Part shown: positions 1 through 9,222 of the stretch, piece after piece | Numbering within the stretch: the stretch's first letter is position 1 | Layout of the letters: each line of letters opens with the position of its first letter | DNA from: an uncultured Amphritea sp. | GTDB taxonomy: Bacteria > Pseudomonadota > Gammaproteobacteria > Pseudomonadales > Balneatricaceae | Reading direction: 5' to 3' | Assembly (NCBI RefSeq): GCF_937127095.1 | Contig: NZ_CAKZLP010000002.1 | Coordinates: forward strand, 1-48,314 | Length of the DNA stretch: 48,314 nt | Notes under the pieces: model-generated | Databases searched by the model: none | Told to the model about the DNA's origin: nothing | What the model saw: the letters and a program-made list of their open reading frames with translations, nothing else | Translations under genes and position numbers: made by a program

Positions 1-68
<68 letters not shown>

Positions 69-82
69 TCAACGTGGGGCGT

Positions 83-111
83 ATACTACATACGTAGTAT
101 CCACTTGGCAA
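83..111 (-). promoter_or_regulatory. Sigma-70 promoter of the initiator tRNA gene with GC-rich discriminator
   Basis: On the minus strand TTGCCA (106-111) and TAGTAT (83-88) are separated by exactly 17 bases. The bases just after the -10 read ACGCCCC, a GC-rich discriminator typical of promoters under stringent control. The -10 region also lies in a 7-bp inverted repeat (83-89 / 94-100). Confidence 0.7.
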
Positions 112-817
112 ACGTTTTATTAAATTAATTACAATAGTTCACCTGACAGCCTGTTTTCAGCTAAGAAAACAGTACCCCACTGAACGTTACACCCCCTTGT
201 ACAGGCCTTCTCGCCCACTAACACCAGCCACATCTAAAAATGAATATCCTCTGAAAACATAAAATCTTCAGTCGAAAATGCTGACGATGAAATCTGTGGC
301 TGATCAGGGATCTCTGTTGAATTCAAAAGAAATGCGGGTATCTACCTATAAAATCCCAATAGAAAAATCCTCTGTCTGAATAAATATATGCCACAAAAAA
401 CAGTCATATTTAGCCCGTCACTATCGGTTTCCCTGGTTGACTTGGCCTATTACCGCGACTAATGTTGACCGTCAGCACGCCCCAAAAAGGTATCGCTGAA
501 AGGATAAAAATCCCGGCCTATCCGCCGGAACAATAACAACAATATATTCGCACCTGGCTGTGATCCGGCTGAGGTGAAAGGTAATCATCATGACCGACCA
601 CGTTTCCCTGTGGCGCACTCCCCTGTGCCGATCTCTCCTGTCTGGCTCTGCATCTCATGGCGGCCAACCTGTATCACCCTATCTGATAGCTCGCTCCCCA
701 ACGGTTTCGATTATTTCGCCACACGGCGTCTGAACCTCCGTTACCTGTCGTTTATTGTCTGATTCGTTCTGAACCGGAGCGCATAACTGATGCCGTTCAG
801 AACCGGGAGCTATCAAC
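112..817. other. Intergenic region of about 700 bp without a convincing gene
   Basis: The stretch between the tRNA promoter and the first large gene has no ORF with family resemblance. It holds a perfect 8-bp inverted repeat at 151-172 and a pair of GTTCnGAAC palindromes at 766-774 and 795-803 just before the next gene. A possible 47-codon ORF (590-733) has a purine-rich stretch upstream of its ATG, but its composition looks non-coding. No tRNA or known riboswitch was recognised. Confidence 0.5.
766..803 (+). promoter_or_regulatory. Paired GTTCnGAAC elements upstream of the oxidoreductase gene
   Basis: GTTCTGAAC (766-774) and GTTCAGAAC (795-803) are exact reverse complements 20 bases apart, each followed by CCGG. 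The second ends a few bases before the Shine-Dalgarno of the gene at 818. They could be a tandem operator or form a 9-bp mRNA hairpin next to the ribosome binding site. No regulator is identified. Confidence 0.35.
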
Positions 818-3800
818 ATGAAAAATACCGTTTCTCTGCAGGATAAGTGGGAAAAGCAGTCTGGCAGGGTTTACCTGACCGGCAGCCAGGCACTGGCTCG
901 CCTGCCAATGTTACAAGCCGCACGGGATAAAAAAGCGGGTTTACATACCGCCGGTTTTATCTCCGGTTACCGGGGATCTCCTCTGGGTAACTTCGACAAA
1001 ACCCTGTGGCAGATCCGTGACCATCTGCAAGCGGCCAATATCGTTTTTCAGCCGGGCGTCAATGAAGACCTCGGCGCGACGGCCGTCTGGGGATCGCAAC
1101 AGGTTAACGTCTTTGAGGGTGCCCGCTACGATGGCGTCTTTGGCCTCTGGTACGGCAAAGGACCGGGCGTGGACCGCACCGGTGATGTGCTGAAACATGC
1201 TAACGCTTTCGGTACGTCCCAATATGGCGGAGTACTGGCCATTGCTGGTGATGACCATGCCTGCAAATCATCAACCCTGCCGCATCAAAGCGATTACGCC
1301 TTTATGGATGCGATGATTCCGGTGCTCTACCCCTCCGGTATTCAGGAGATGCTCGATTATGGTCTGTATGGCTGGGCAATGTCCCGCTACAGCGGCTGCT
1401 GGGTTGCCCTGAAAGCACTGGCCGAAGTGATGGATTCAGCAATCTCTGCCAACCTTGATCATGAACGGCTGGCAATCAGCATCCCGAACAACTTCGAGCT
1501 GCCCGCGGATGGTCTGAACGCCCGCTGGCCGGATAAACCGCTACAGCAGGAGGAGCGCCTGCACCGTTATAAAATCCGCGCGGCTCAGGCATTCTGCCGG
1601 GACAACCGCTTAGACAAAATCATCATCAACCCGACACAGCCACGCTTTGGTATCGTCACCACCGGCAAGTCTTATCTTGATGTGCTGCAGGCACTGGAAG
1701 ATCTGGGCATCAGCCATCAGCAAGCCGCAGACCTCGGTATCCGGCTATACAAAGTCGCGATGCCCTGGCCGCTGGAACCGGAAGGGATCTATGAGTTTGC
1801 TGAAGGCCTGGAAGAGATTCTGGTGATCGAGGAAAAACGCGGTCTGATCGAAGATCAATTGAAGGAACAACTCTACAGCTGGCAGGATCGCCATCAGGGC
1901 AGCCATCCCCGGGTGGTGGGTAAAAAAGATCATCTGGGCAGTGAACTGCTGACCAGCCTGAGCGAACTCACCCCGGCGATGATCGCCAGGGCAATTGCCG
2001 CACGTATCGCACCGTTTCACACCAGTCAGCAGATCAGTGAACGGCTCGCCTTCCTCAGCGAAAAAGAGTATGAACTGGCGCAGCCCCGCGCACTGTTAGA
2101 ACGTACGCCGCATTTCTGTTCCGGCTGTCCCCACAACACCTCTACCGTGGTCCCGGAGGGCAGTCGGGCACTGGGCGGCATCGGTTGTCACTATATGGCC
2201 ACCTGGATGGATCGCGGCACCGACACCTTTACCCAGATGGGAGGTGAAGGCGCCACCTGGATCGGTCAGGCACCGTTTACCGATAACAACCATGTGTTCC
2301 AGAATCTGGGCGATGGTACCTACTTTCACTCCGGCCTGCTGGCGATCCGTGCTGCTATCGCCTCCGGTGCCAATATCACTTACAAAGTGCTGTACAACGA
2401 TGCCGTGGCAATGACTGGCGGCCAGCCCATTGATGGTCAGCTGACCGTACAGCAGATCACCCATCAGCTTTATGGTGAAGGGGTTCACCGTATCGCCGTG
2501 GTGAGCGATGAACCCAACAAATACCCCAGCCGCTCGGCATTTGCAGATGGGGTCACCTTCCATCACCGGAATGACCTGCAGGCGGTACAGATCGAACTGC
2601 GGGAGATTCCAGGCTGCACGGCAATGGTATATGACCAGACCTGCGCGGCCGAGAAGCGGCGTCGGCGCAAGCGCAGCGAGATGAACGATCCGCAAAAACG
2701 GGTGGTTATCAATCAGGAGATCTGTGAAGGCTGCGGCGACTGCGGTGTACAGTCCAACTGTTTATCCCTACTGCCCAAAGAGACTGATCGCGGCCGTAAA
2801 CGCGACATCGATCAGTCCGCCTGCAACAAAGATTTCAGCTGCATCCGGGGTTTCTGCCCCAGTTTTGTCACCGTCAAAGGGGGCAAACTGCGTAAGCCTG
2901 CCCCTCTGGGCAAAGTGAGTCAGTTTCCAGAACTACCCATGCCGCAGTTACCCGGCTGTGCCACGCCTTACAATATTCTGCTGACCGGCGTTGGTGGCAC
3001 CGGGGTCGTGACCGTCAGCGCCCTGCTGGGGATGGCAGCTCATATCGAAGGCAAAGGTGCCGGAGTGTTGGATCAGATCGGTCTGGCGCAGAAGTTTGGT
3101 GCCGTAATGAGTCATATCCGTATTGCCGAAACCCAGGATCAGATCCACACCGTGCGTATTCCTGCAGGTGAAACCGATCTGATGATCGGCTTTGATCTGA
3201 TGGTCGGTGCCAGTGAAGAGGCGCTGGGCAAGCTGGATCGGCAGCGCAGTCAGGTGGTGATCAATAACCATGAAACCATGCCGGCGGCCTTCACCCGCGA
3301 TCCTGATCTGCAGGTACCCACTGCCGAGATGGAACAGGTGATCCGCGATACCGCAAAACCGCAGAGCAGTTTCTGCCTCGATGCCACCACGCTGGCGACG
3401 AATCTGCTCGGTGATGGCATGGCGGTTAACCTGTTCTGCATCGGCTATGCCTGGCAGAAGGGGCTGATCCCACTGGAGATGGCATCCATTGAAGAAGCAA
3501 TCACGCTAAATGGTGTGGCGGTTGAGGCCAACAAACAGGCGTTTCTCTGGGGTCGCCGTGCCGCACACAACCTGCAGCAGGTCGAACAGATCGTCACACC
3601 TGCCAGTGATATTCAGCCGGTCAGAGTTATGCCCGGACTGGATGAAGTTGTCCAGCGTGAAATGGATCACCTGACACAGTATCAGGGAGCGGCACTGGCA
3701 CAACGCTATCAATCGCTGGTCAACAAGGTTGCAGAAAGTGAAAAGCAGCTCGGCAAAGGGGTCGCCCTGAGTCTGGCGGTTGCGGAAAACTACAGCAAAG

Positions 3801-4294
3801 TGCTGGCCTATAAGGACGAGTATGAAGTGGCCCGGCAACTGACATCCGCCAGCTTCCGACAGCAACTGGAAAGTCAGTTTGAAGGTGAGTTTGAACTTGA
3901 ATTCAACCTCGCCCCGCCACTGATCTCACGCATCAACAGCACCACCGGTCGCCCGGTAAAACGCCGTTTCAGTGAGAAAATCATGCCGCTGTTCCGTCTG
4001 CTGGCGGGTCTTAAATCCCTGCGAGGAACGCCGCTGGACCTGTTTAGCTACAGCGCTGACCGTCGACTGGAACGCCGTCTGATCCGTGAATACGAGCAGG
4101 ATATTCAGGCAATTCTGGATAACCTGAACCAGGCGAATCTGCAGGATGCACTGGCGCTGGCACGGCTGCCATCCACTATTCGGGGGTACGGTCCGGTCAA
4201 AGAGGCTGCTTATGAGAAAGCCCAACAGCAGCGGCAGCAACTGTCAGACCGAATCCGCCAACCCCGGGACGAAGCGCAACCCGCTACCGTTTAA
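818..4294 (+). CDS. Indolepyruvate ferredoxin oxidoreductase family protein (fused alpha/gamma/ferredoxin type)
   Basis: A large 2-oxoacid:acceptor oxidoreductase that by family oxidatively decarboxylates aryl or branched 2-oxo acids to acyl-CoA with thiamine diphosphate and Fe-S clusters. Visible parts: an N-terminal pyrimidine-binding-like domain (about 1-400), a CSGCPHN cluster motif (C434, C437), a ThDP site with GDG at 498-500 and a following ND, a cysteine-rich ferredoxin-like insert (C636, C639, C642, C648 and further Cys), and a C-terminal gamma-type domain starting GVGGTGVV near 723. At 1158 residues it matches the long single-chain version. The start has a GGGAG ribosome binding site. 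The downstream amino-acid dehydrogenase would supply its 2-oxo acid. Family sure, substrate inferred. Confidence 0.9.
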   Translation: MKNTVSLQDKWEKQSGRVYLTGSQALARLPMLQAARDKKAGLHTAGFISGYRGSPLGNFDKTLWQIRDHLQAANIVFQPGVNEDLGATAVWGSQQVNVFEGARYDGVFGLWYGKGPGVDRTGDVLKHANAFGTSQYGGVLAIAGDDHACKSSTLPHQSDYAFMDAMIPVLYPSGIQEMLDYGLYGWAMSRYSGCWVALKALAEVMDSAISANLDHERLAISIPNNFELPADGLNARWPDKPLQQEERLHRYKIRAAQAFCRDNRLDKIIINPTQPRFGIVTTGKSYLDVLQALEDLGISHQQAADLGIRLYKVAMPWPLEPEGIYEFAEGLEEILVIEEKRGLIEDQLKEQLYSWQDRHQGSHPRVVGKKDHLGSELLTSLSELTPAMIARAIAARIAPFHTSQQISERLAFLSEKEYELAQPRALLERTPHFCSGCPHNTSTVVPEGSRALGGIGCHYMATWMDRGTDTFTQMGGEGATWIGQAPFTDNNHVFQNLGDGTYFHSGLLAIRAAIASGANITYKVLYNDAVAMTGGQPIDGQLTVQQITHQLYGEGVHRIAVVSDEPNKYPSRSAFADGVTFHHRNDLQAVQIELREIPGCTAMVYDQTCAAEKRRRRKRSEMNDPQKRVVINQEICEGCGDCGVQSNCLSLLPKETDRGRKRDIDQSACNKDFSCIRGFCPSFVTVKGGKLRKPAPLGKVSQFPELPMPQLPGCATPYNILLTGVGGTGVVTVSALLGMAAHIEGKGAGVLDQIGLAQKFGAVMSHIRIAETQDQIHTVRIPAGETDLMIGFDLMVGASEEALGKLDRQRSQVVINNHETMPAAFTRDPDLQVPTAEMEQVIRDTAKPQSSFCLDATTLATNLLGDGMAVNLFCIGYAWQKGLIPLEMASIEEAITLNGVAVEANKQAFLWGRRAAHNLQQVEQIVTPASDIQPVRVMPGLDEVVQREMDHLTQYQGAALAQRYQSLVNKVAESEKQLGKGVALSLAVAENYSKVLAYKDEYEVARQLTSASFRQQLESQFEGEFELEFNLAPPLISRINSTTGRPVKRRFSEKIMPLFRLLAGLKSLRGTPLDLFSYSADRRLERRLIREYEQDIQAILDNLNQANLQDALALARLPSTIRGYGPVKEAAYEKAQQQRQQLSDRIRQPRDEAQPATV

Positions 4295-4302
4295 TAACAG
4301 AC

Positions 4303-4330
4303 AAAAAAGCGCTTCCTCCGAAGCGCTTCA
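4303..4330. terminator. Strong hairpin after the oxidoreductase gene
   Basis: AAGCGCTTC (4307-4315) and GAAGCGCTT (4320-4328) form a perfect 9-bp stem with a 4-base loop. The T-run lies on the minus-strand side; on the plus strand only a weak U-tract follows, so plus-strand termination may be partial and allow readthrough into the dehydrogenase gene. Confidence 0.6.
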
Positions 4331-4367
4331 ATAAAACAATAAAAGTTAACGAGTCAGGAAACCCCTT

Positions 4368-5420
4368 ATGTCCGTTTTTAGTCATGCCGAATTTGATAAC
4401 CATGAACAGGTTGTCTTCTGTCACGATGAGATCACTGGTCTGAAAGCCATTATTGCTATCCACAACACCAACCGCGGCCCGTCACTGGGCGGTTGTCGAA
4501 TGTGGAACTACAGCAGCGATGCAGAAGCGCTCAATGATGTACTGCGTCTGTCCAAAGGGATGACCTATAAGTCAGCCCTGGCTAATCTCGATCTGGGCGG
4601 CGGAAAGTCGGTGATCATCGGCGACCCGCGCCAACATAAAACTGCTGATCTGCTGGCGGCGATGGGCCGCTTTCTGGAACGCACCGGCAACCAGTACATT
4701 GCAGCAGAAGATTCCGGCACCTCAGTGCCCGACCTGCAGGTGATGGCGCAGCATACCGACAACGTCGCCGGCATCACCGAGCGCACCGGCATTGATGGGC
4801 TGCCCTGCAACGGTGATCCCTCCCCGGCCACCGCCTATGGCACCTTTATCGGTTTAAAAACCGCCGTACAGTATCAACTGGACCGCACCGATCTGAAGGG
4901 TCTTAAAGTGGCGATTCAGGGAGTTGGCAATGTTGGTTACCGGCTAGCCGAACACCTGCATCAGGCGGGCGCTCAACTGTTTGTTACTGATATCCATCAG
5001 GAACAGGTGCAACGGGCGGTCAGCGAACTGGGGGCCACTGCGGTCGGCCAGAATGAGATTTTGTCACTGGATGTGGATGTCATCGCCCCCTGCGCACTGG
5101 GAGCGGTGCTTAATGATGAGTCTATCCCGCTGATCAAAGCAAAAGTCGTTGCCGGAGCGGCCAATAACCAACTGGCCTCGCAACGCCATGATCGGATGTT
5201 GCGCGAACGCGGCATTCTCTATGCTCCGGACTATGTCCTCAATGCCGGTGGCATTATCGATATCTACTATGAACGTATCGGCCACGAGCACACTAAAGTT
5301 CGCGCCCATATCGAAACCATCGCCGACACTCTGAGTGAGATTTTCCGCCGGGCCGATGCACAGGATCGCCCTACCGGCGAAATTGCGAACGCACTGGCTG
5401 AAGAACGCTTCAAACAGTGA
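4368..5420 (+). CDS. Leucine/phenylalanine-type amino acid dehydrogenase (Glu/Leu/Phe/Val family)
   Basis: NAD-dependent oxidative deamination of a hydrophobic L-amino acid to its 2-oxo acid. The 350 residues align by eye with leucine dehydrogenase: G41-G42 in [10 protein letters not shown], substrate lysine K68 in GMTYKS, catalytic lysine K80 in LDLGGGK, and the Rossmann motif GVGNVG near 182-190. Leucine versus phenylalanine preference cannot be settled from sequence. It sits 73 bp after the 2-oxo-acid oxidoreductase and before a LeuT-type transporter, suggesting an uptake-deamination-decarboxylation route for aromatic or branched amino acids. Confidence 0.9.
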   Translation: MSVFSHAEFDNHEQVVFCHDEITGLKAIIAIHNTNRGPSLGGCRMWNYSSDAEALNDVLRLSKGMTYKSALANLDLGGGKSVIIGDPRQHKTADLLAAMGRFLERTGNQYIAAEDSGTSVPDLQVMAQHTDNVAGITERTGIDGLPCNGDPSPATAYGTFIGLKTAVQYQLDRTDLKGLKVAIQGVGNVGYRLAEHLHQAGAQLFVTDIHQEQVQRAVSELGATAVGQNEILSLDVDVIAPCALGAVLNDESIPLIKAKVVAGAANNQLASQRHDRMLRERGILYAPDYVLNAGGIIDIYYERIGHEHTKVRAHIETIADTLSEIFRRADAQDRPTGEIANALAEERFKQ

Positions 5421-5442
5421 GTTAACTCAACACTTCAAATAA

Positions 5443-5465
5443 GCCCATCGCCGATGGGCGGCTTC
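5443..5465 (+). terminator. Hairpin between the dehydrogenase and the transporter
   Basis: GCCCAT / ATGGGC (5443-5459) form a GC-rich stem with a 5-base loop, followed by a short mixed T-rich stretch. A weak terminator or attenuator. Confidence 0.5.
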
Positions 5466-5499
5466 TCTGTGAAATAAAAATAACATCTGGAGATAACAA

Positions 5500-6912
5500 A
5501 TGACTGAACTGGTTCAGAAACCGACTGTGGCTGACACTTCTGTCAACGCCCGTAAAGACCACCCCATGTGGTCATCACGTATGGCCTTTATTCTGGCCGC
5601 CAGCGGCTCGGCCGTGGGACTGGGAAATATATGGAAGTTTCCCTATATCACCGGTGAGAATGGTGGTGGGGCTTTCGTTCTGGTTTACCTGCTCTGTATC
5701 GCCCTGATCGGCATACCGATAATGATCGCCGAGGTGATGATCGGTCGTCGCGGTGGCTGCAGCCCGATCAACAGCATGCGAAAACTGACACAGCGGGATG
5801 GCCTCTCTAGCCGCTGGGCCTGGATCGGCGGCATGGGAATGCTGGCTTCCATTCTGATCCTGTCGTTCTACTCGGTGATCGGCGGCTGGGCACTCTCTTA
5901 CGTCGGAAACTCCGCCAGTGGACTGTTTGTCGGTGCCAGCACCGAAGCGATTGGGACGATGTTTGGTAACCTGCTGGCCGATCCCTATACCCTGCTCCTG
6001 TGGCATTCGGTGTTTATGCTGCTGGTGATTATGATTGTCGCCCGGGGGCTCAGTTCAGGTATGGAGAAAGCGATTAATATTCTCATGCCTCTGCTGTTTG
6101 TCTTGCTACTGGTGATGGTGGGCTATGCCATGAGCAGCAACAGTTTTGCCGAGGGCTTCGTCTTTCTGTTTCAGCCGGACTTTTCCAAACTGACGACCGC
6201 CGGTGTGCTCACTGCACTGGGTCACGCCTTCTTTACCCTCAGCCTGGGTATGGGGGTGATGATGGCGTATGGCTCTTATCTGCCAAAACAGGTATCCATT
6301 GTTAAAACCGCCATTACCGTATCCGTTGTCGATACCGTCGTAGCACTGCTGGCAGGTCTGGCGATCTTTCCGCTGGTGTTTGCCAACGGGCTTGAAGCAG
6401 GTGCAGGCCCGGGACTGATTTTCCAGACCCTGCCAATCGCCTTTGGCCAGATGAGTGGTGGCGTACTGTTCGGCAGCCTGTTCTTTCTTTTGCTGGTTGT
6501 GGCGGCCGTGACTTCGGCAATTTCATTGCTGGAACCGCTGGTTGAGTGGTTTGAAGAGCAGCAAGGGGTCAGTCGTCTGGGTGGCACCCTGATTGGCGGC
6601 ATCAGCATCTGGGCCCTGGGAATTCTGACGATTCTGTCACTGAATGTCTGGGCCGACGTTCATCCACTGGGAATGTTTGAACGCTTTGCCGGTAAAACCT
6701 TCTTTGACCTGTTCGACTATGCCACCGCCAACCTGATTATGCCGCTGGTCGGTCTTGCGACCGCGCTGTTTGTCGGCTGGTTTATGTCAAAGCAGGCCGC
6801 CGAAAACGAATTCGATATGGGCAGCGGGCTGGCATACAACAGCTTTATGTTTGTCATCCGCTTTATTACCCCGGCAGCGGTATTGGTAGTATTTATCTAT
6901 AACCTGACCTGA
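5500..6912 (+). CDS. Sodium-dependent transporter, NSS/SNF family (LeuT-like)
   Basis: Inner-membrane Na+-coupled symporter, by family for hydrophobic or aromatic amino acids. The NSS signature GSAVGLGNIWKFPYI is in the first membrane helix (about residues 36-50), followed by a short ENGGGAF segment. About 11-12 hydrophobic helices fill the 470 residues, the normal length for bacterial members. The start is preceded by a TGGAGAT ribosome binding site. Context with the amino-acid dehydrogenase and 2-oxo-acid oxidoreductase fits import of their substrate. Confidence 0.92.
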   Translation: MTELVQKPTVADTSVNARKDHPMWSSRMAFILAASGSAVGLGNIWKFPYITGENGGGAFVLVYLLCIALIGIPIMIAEVMIGRRGGCSPINSMRKLTQRDGLSSRWAWIGGMGMLASILILSFYSVIGGWALSYVGNSASGLFVGASTEAIGTMFGNLLADPYTLLLWHSVFMLLVIMIVARGLSSGMEKAINILMPLLFVLLLVMVGYAMSSNSFAEGFVFLFQPDFSKLTTAGVLTALGHAFFTLSLGMGVMMAYGSYLPKQVSIVKTAITVSVVDTVVALLAGLAIFPLVFANGLEAGAGPGLIFQTLPIAFGQMSGGVLFGSLFFLLLVVAAVTSAISLLEPLVEWFEEQQGVSRLGGTLIGGISIWALGILTILSLNVWADVHPLGMFERFAGKTFFDLFDYATANLIMPLVGLATALFVGWFMSKQAAENEFDMGSGLAYNSFMFVIRFITPAAVLVVFIYNLT

Positions 6913-6934
6913 CCACTGAGCTTATTGTCGCTAC

Positions 6935-6963
6935 AAGCCCTGCCTTTGCAGGGCTTTCCTATT
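6935..6963 (+). terminator. Rho-independent terminator of the amino-acid module
   Basis: AAGCCCTGC / GCAGGGCTT with a 4-base loop, followed by a short T-rich tail. It separates the amino-acid genes from the next operon. Confidence 0.8.
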
Positions 6964-7114
6964 AAGGCCGGGATAAAAATGACTGCAGTATTCTGAGACT
7001 TAGCGCTCGCTCGAAACAATAACCCTAAAATAACTATTGAATTATTTCCCTTCGTTCAGATTCATGTCAGCTTCGTCAGTAAGAATGCCCCTGACACTTA
7101 AACAGGGACCGCTA

Positions 7115-7813
7115 ATGTTTATCTTGCGCTACAAAGAGAACGATCTGAATACAGCGAATCTGTATCTGAATCAGCAGATGATCTCAAAGATCAGCTCACT
7201 GACCCCCTCTGTTATCAATATTACCGGCGCCTTTGAACCGGAAAGGCAGCGCGTCACCGACTTTATTAAGCACATCTATAAAGAGAGCTATAACGCCGAT
7301 ATCGAGGTTACCTATCCGATAATCATGTCTGTACGTAATGCCGATGATGAGATTCTTGCCGCGGTGGGCATTCGCTATGCGGGTAAAGAAGCGCTGTTTC
7401 TTGAGCAATATCTGGATCAGCCGATTGAAACCGTACTCGATTGTGAGCGTTCGCAAGTCATCGAGATAGGCAACCTGGCGTCTGCCGGAAAAGGTGCATC
7501 GGCCTTTCTGTTTGCAGCACTGGCATCCTACCTTGAAAACCAGAAAATCCGCTATGCCACGATTACCGGGACACAGTTTCTCCATCGTTATTTCAAACGC
7601 ACCGGACTTAACCCAAAAGAGATCTGTCGGGCGCAGTTTTCAGCCATCAGTGAACAGGATACCAACTGGGGTACTTACTACGATACTGAACCCCGGGTAT
7701 TGGTGGGCAATGTTGACACCGGTGTCGCCCGGCTAAAAGCCCTCTTCGGTGCTGATTTCCGGGAGTGCAGACCGCGTTTGTTTCCCCGTCTCCACTTCAA
7801 AGCGGAGCACTAA
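7115..7813 (+). CDS. Thermostable hemolysin family protein (GNAT-like fold)
   Basis: About 232 residues matching the thermostable hemolysin family (PF12261), which structurally resembles acyltransferases of the GNAT/autoinducer-synthase type; hemolysis itself is not implied. The core runs from ERQRVTDFIKHIYKESY through VIEIGNLASAGKGAS, the most conserved part, to a C-terminal ALFGADF. No signal peptide or membrane helix is seen. The ATG at 7115 is preferred because AGGGA precedes it; in-frame upstream starts (TTG 7037, ATG 7064, ATG 7085) would add residues outside the family core. First gene of a tight operon: the adenylating enzyme starts 3 bp after its stop. Confidence 0.85.
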   Translation: MFILRYKENDLNTANLYLNQQMISKISSLTPSVINITGAFEPERQRVTDFIKHIYKESYNADIEVTYPIIMSVRNADDEILAAVGIRYAGKEALFLEQYLDQPIETVLDCERSQVIEIGNLASAGKGASAFLFAALASYLENQKIRYATITGTQFLHRYFKRTGLNPKEICRAQFSAISEQDTNWGTYYDTEPRVLVGNVDTGVARLKALFGADFRECRPRLFPRLHFKAEH

Positions 7814-7816
7814 GCC

Positions 7817-9145
7817 ATGATCTTCGCTAGCATCAACCACCATGCGCCAGAAAAAATCGCCCTGCAGGACCGGCTACAGACCGTCTGTTACGGTGATCTG
7901 AACGCTGAGATAGCCAACCGGGCAGAACAACTAAGCAAGGTTTCAACCCTGGCTATCGCCCTGGATAACAGTGTCGAATGGGTGCTGTGGGACCTGGCCG
8001 CAATGCAGGCCGGGGTTGTCTGTATACCACTTCCACCGTTTTTTAGTCCGCAACAGACTGCCCATACCCTTTCCCATGCCGCGGTCTCACATATCGTTTC
8101 AGCGGAAGGACTGCTTGCCACCGGGATACAACAACCGGTTACCTTGCCGGAAACCACGGCCAAAGTAACCTTCACGTCAGGTACTACAGGACAGCCCAAA
8201 GGCGTCTGCCTGCCGCAATCGGCAATGGAAAATGTTGCCCACAGTATTGAACAGGTACTGGGGCCAGATTTTGTTGGCACCCATATGTGCATTCTGCCGC
8301 TGGCGGTGTTATTGGAAAATGTTGCCGGTGTTTACGCCGCGCTGATCGCCGGATGCAGCATCAGGCTCACATCATTGACCGAGTTTGGCCAGAACTATGA
8401 ACAGATTCATGCACTGATCGCTGAAAACCAACCGACATCAATCATTCTGGTGCCGGAAGTGCTGCGCATCCTGTTGGCACAGATTGCCCAAAAAGGCCCT
8501 CTTCAGTCGCTTAAATTTATCGCTGTCGGCGGATCAAAAACCGATGCCAACCTGATTCTGCTGGCCCGAAAGATGGGCCTGCCAGTGTATGAGGGTTACG
8601 GACTGTCAGAATGTGCCTCGGTGGTTTCACTGAATACCCCTGATAACGACCAGCCTGGCAGCGTCGGTAAGTTGCTGCCCCATGTACAGGCAACCGTTGA
8701 GGATGGCGAAATCAGGATTCAAGACCCCGGATTTCTCGGATATATCGGCCAGAGCAGTGCTAGCAGCTTTAACACTGAAGACCTGGGAGCATTGGATGAA
8801 AACGGTTTTCTCTCGATCACCGGGCGCAAAAAGAACGTTCTGATCACCTCCTATGGCCGCAATATTTCTCCGGAATGGGTGGAAGCGTCGCTGCTATGCC
8901 AGCCGGAGATCGCTCAGGCGGTTGTTTATGGTGATGCACAACCTCACCTGAGCGCGCTGATTGTTCCCGTTTCTGAGACCGCAAATATCCAGCAGAGCAT
9001 CATTAAAGCCAATCAGGGACTGCCTGAATATGCACATATCATGGATATCCGCGTGGTTGAGCCGTTCACCCTGAGCAACGGCCTGCTCACCGGTACCGGA
9101 CGTCCCCGACGAGAAAAAATATTAGAACGGTTTAACAGCCTTTGA
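7817..9145 (+). CDS. AMP-binding acyl-adenylate/acyl-CoA synthetase
   Basis: ATP-dependent acyl-activating enzyme of the ANL superfamily. The phosphate-binding loop is TFTSGTTGQPKGV (about 118-130), the adenine-binding motif YEGYGLSE is near 255, and the hinge/C-terminal ITGRKKNVLITSYGRNISPEW carries the catalytic-lysine region. At 442 residues it is shorter than the usual 500-560, mainly through a compact N-terminal half. It lies 3 bp after the thermostable-hemolysin-family gene and upstream of an HDO oxidase and a dehydrogenase, so it probably activates a fatty or other carboxylic acid for that pathway. Substrate not deducible. Confidence 0.88.
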   Translation: MIFASINHHAPEKIALQDRLQTVCYGDLNAEIANRAEQLSKVSTLAIALDNSVEWVLWDLAAMQAGVVCIPLPPFFSPQQTAHTLSHAAVSHIVSAEGLLATGIQQPVTLPETTAKVTFTSGTTGQPKGVCLPQSAMENVAHSIEQVLGPDFVGTHMCILPLAVLLENVAGVYAALIAGCSIRLTSLTEFGQNYEQIHALIAENQPTSIILVPEVLRILLAQIAQKGPLQSLKFIAVGGSKTDANLILLARKMGLPVYEGYGLSECASVVSLNTPDNDQPGSVGKLLPHVQATVEDGEIRIQDPGFLGYIGQSSASSFNTEDLGALDENGFLSITGRKKNVLITSYGRNISPEWVEASLLCQPEIAQAVVYGDAQPHLSALIVPVSETANIQQSIIKANQGLPEYAHIMDIRVVEPFTLSNGLLTGTGRPRREKILERFNSL

Positions 9146-9222
9146 ATTCACACCAGCTTATGCACCCAGAAACGTATTCCCGGAAAAATTTTCGTACGAA
9201 AAAACGTACAAGGAGATATTAC

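Noticed and set aside
574..762. 62-codon ORF in the first intergenic region
   Set aside because: Pro/Ser/Arg-rich translation with no family resemblance, overlapping another short frame; no clear ribosome binding site.
2096..2695. 199-codon ORF antisense to the oxidoreductase gene
   Set aside because: Shadow of a long high-GC coding region; the sense frame has clear domains.
7037..7114. Longer N-terminus of the thermostable-hemolysin-family protein from a TTG
   Set aside because: No ribosome binding site and residues lie outside the family core.
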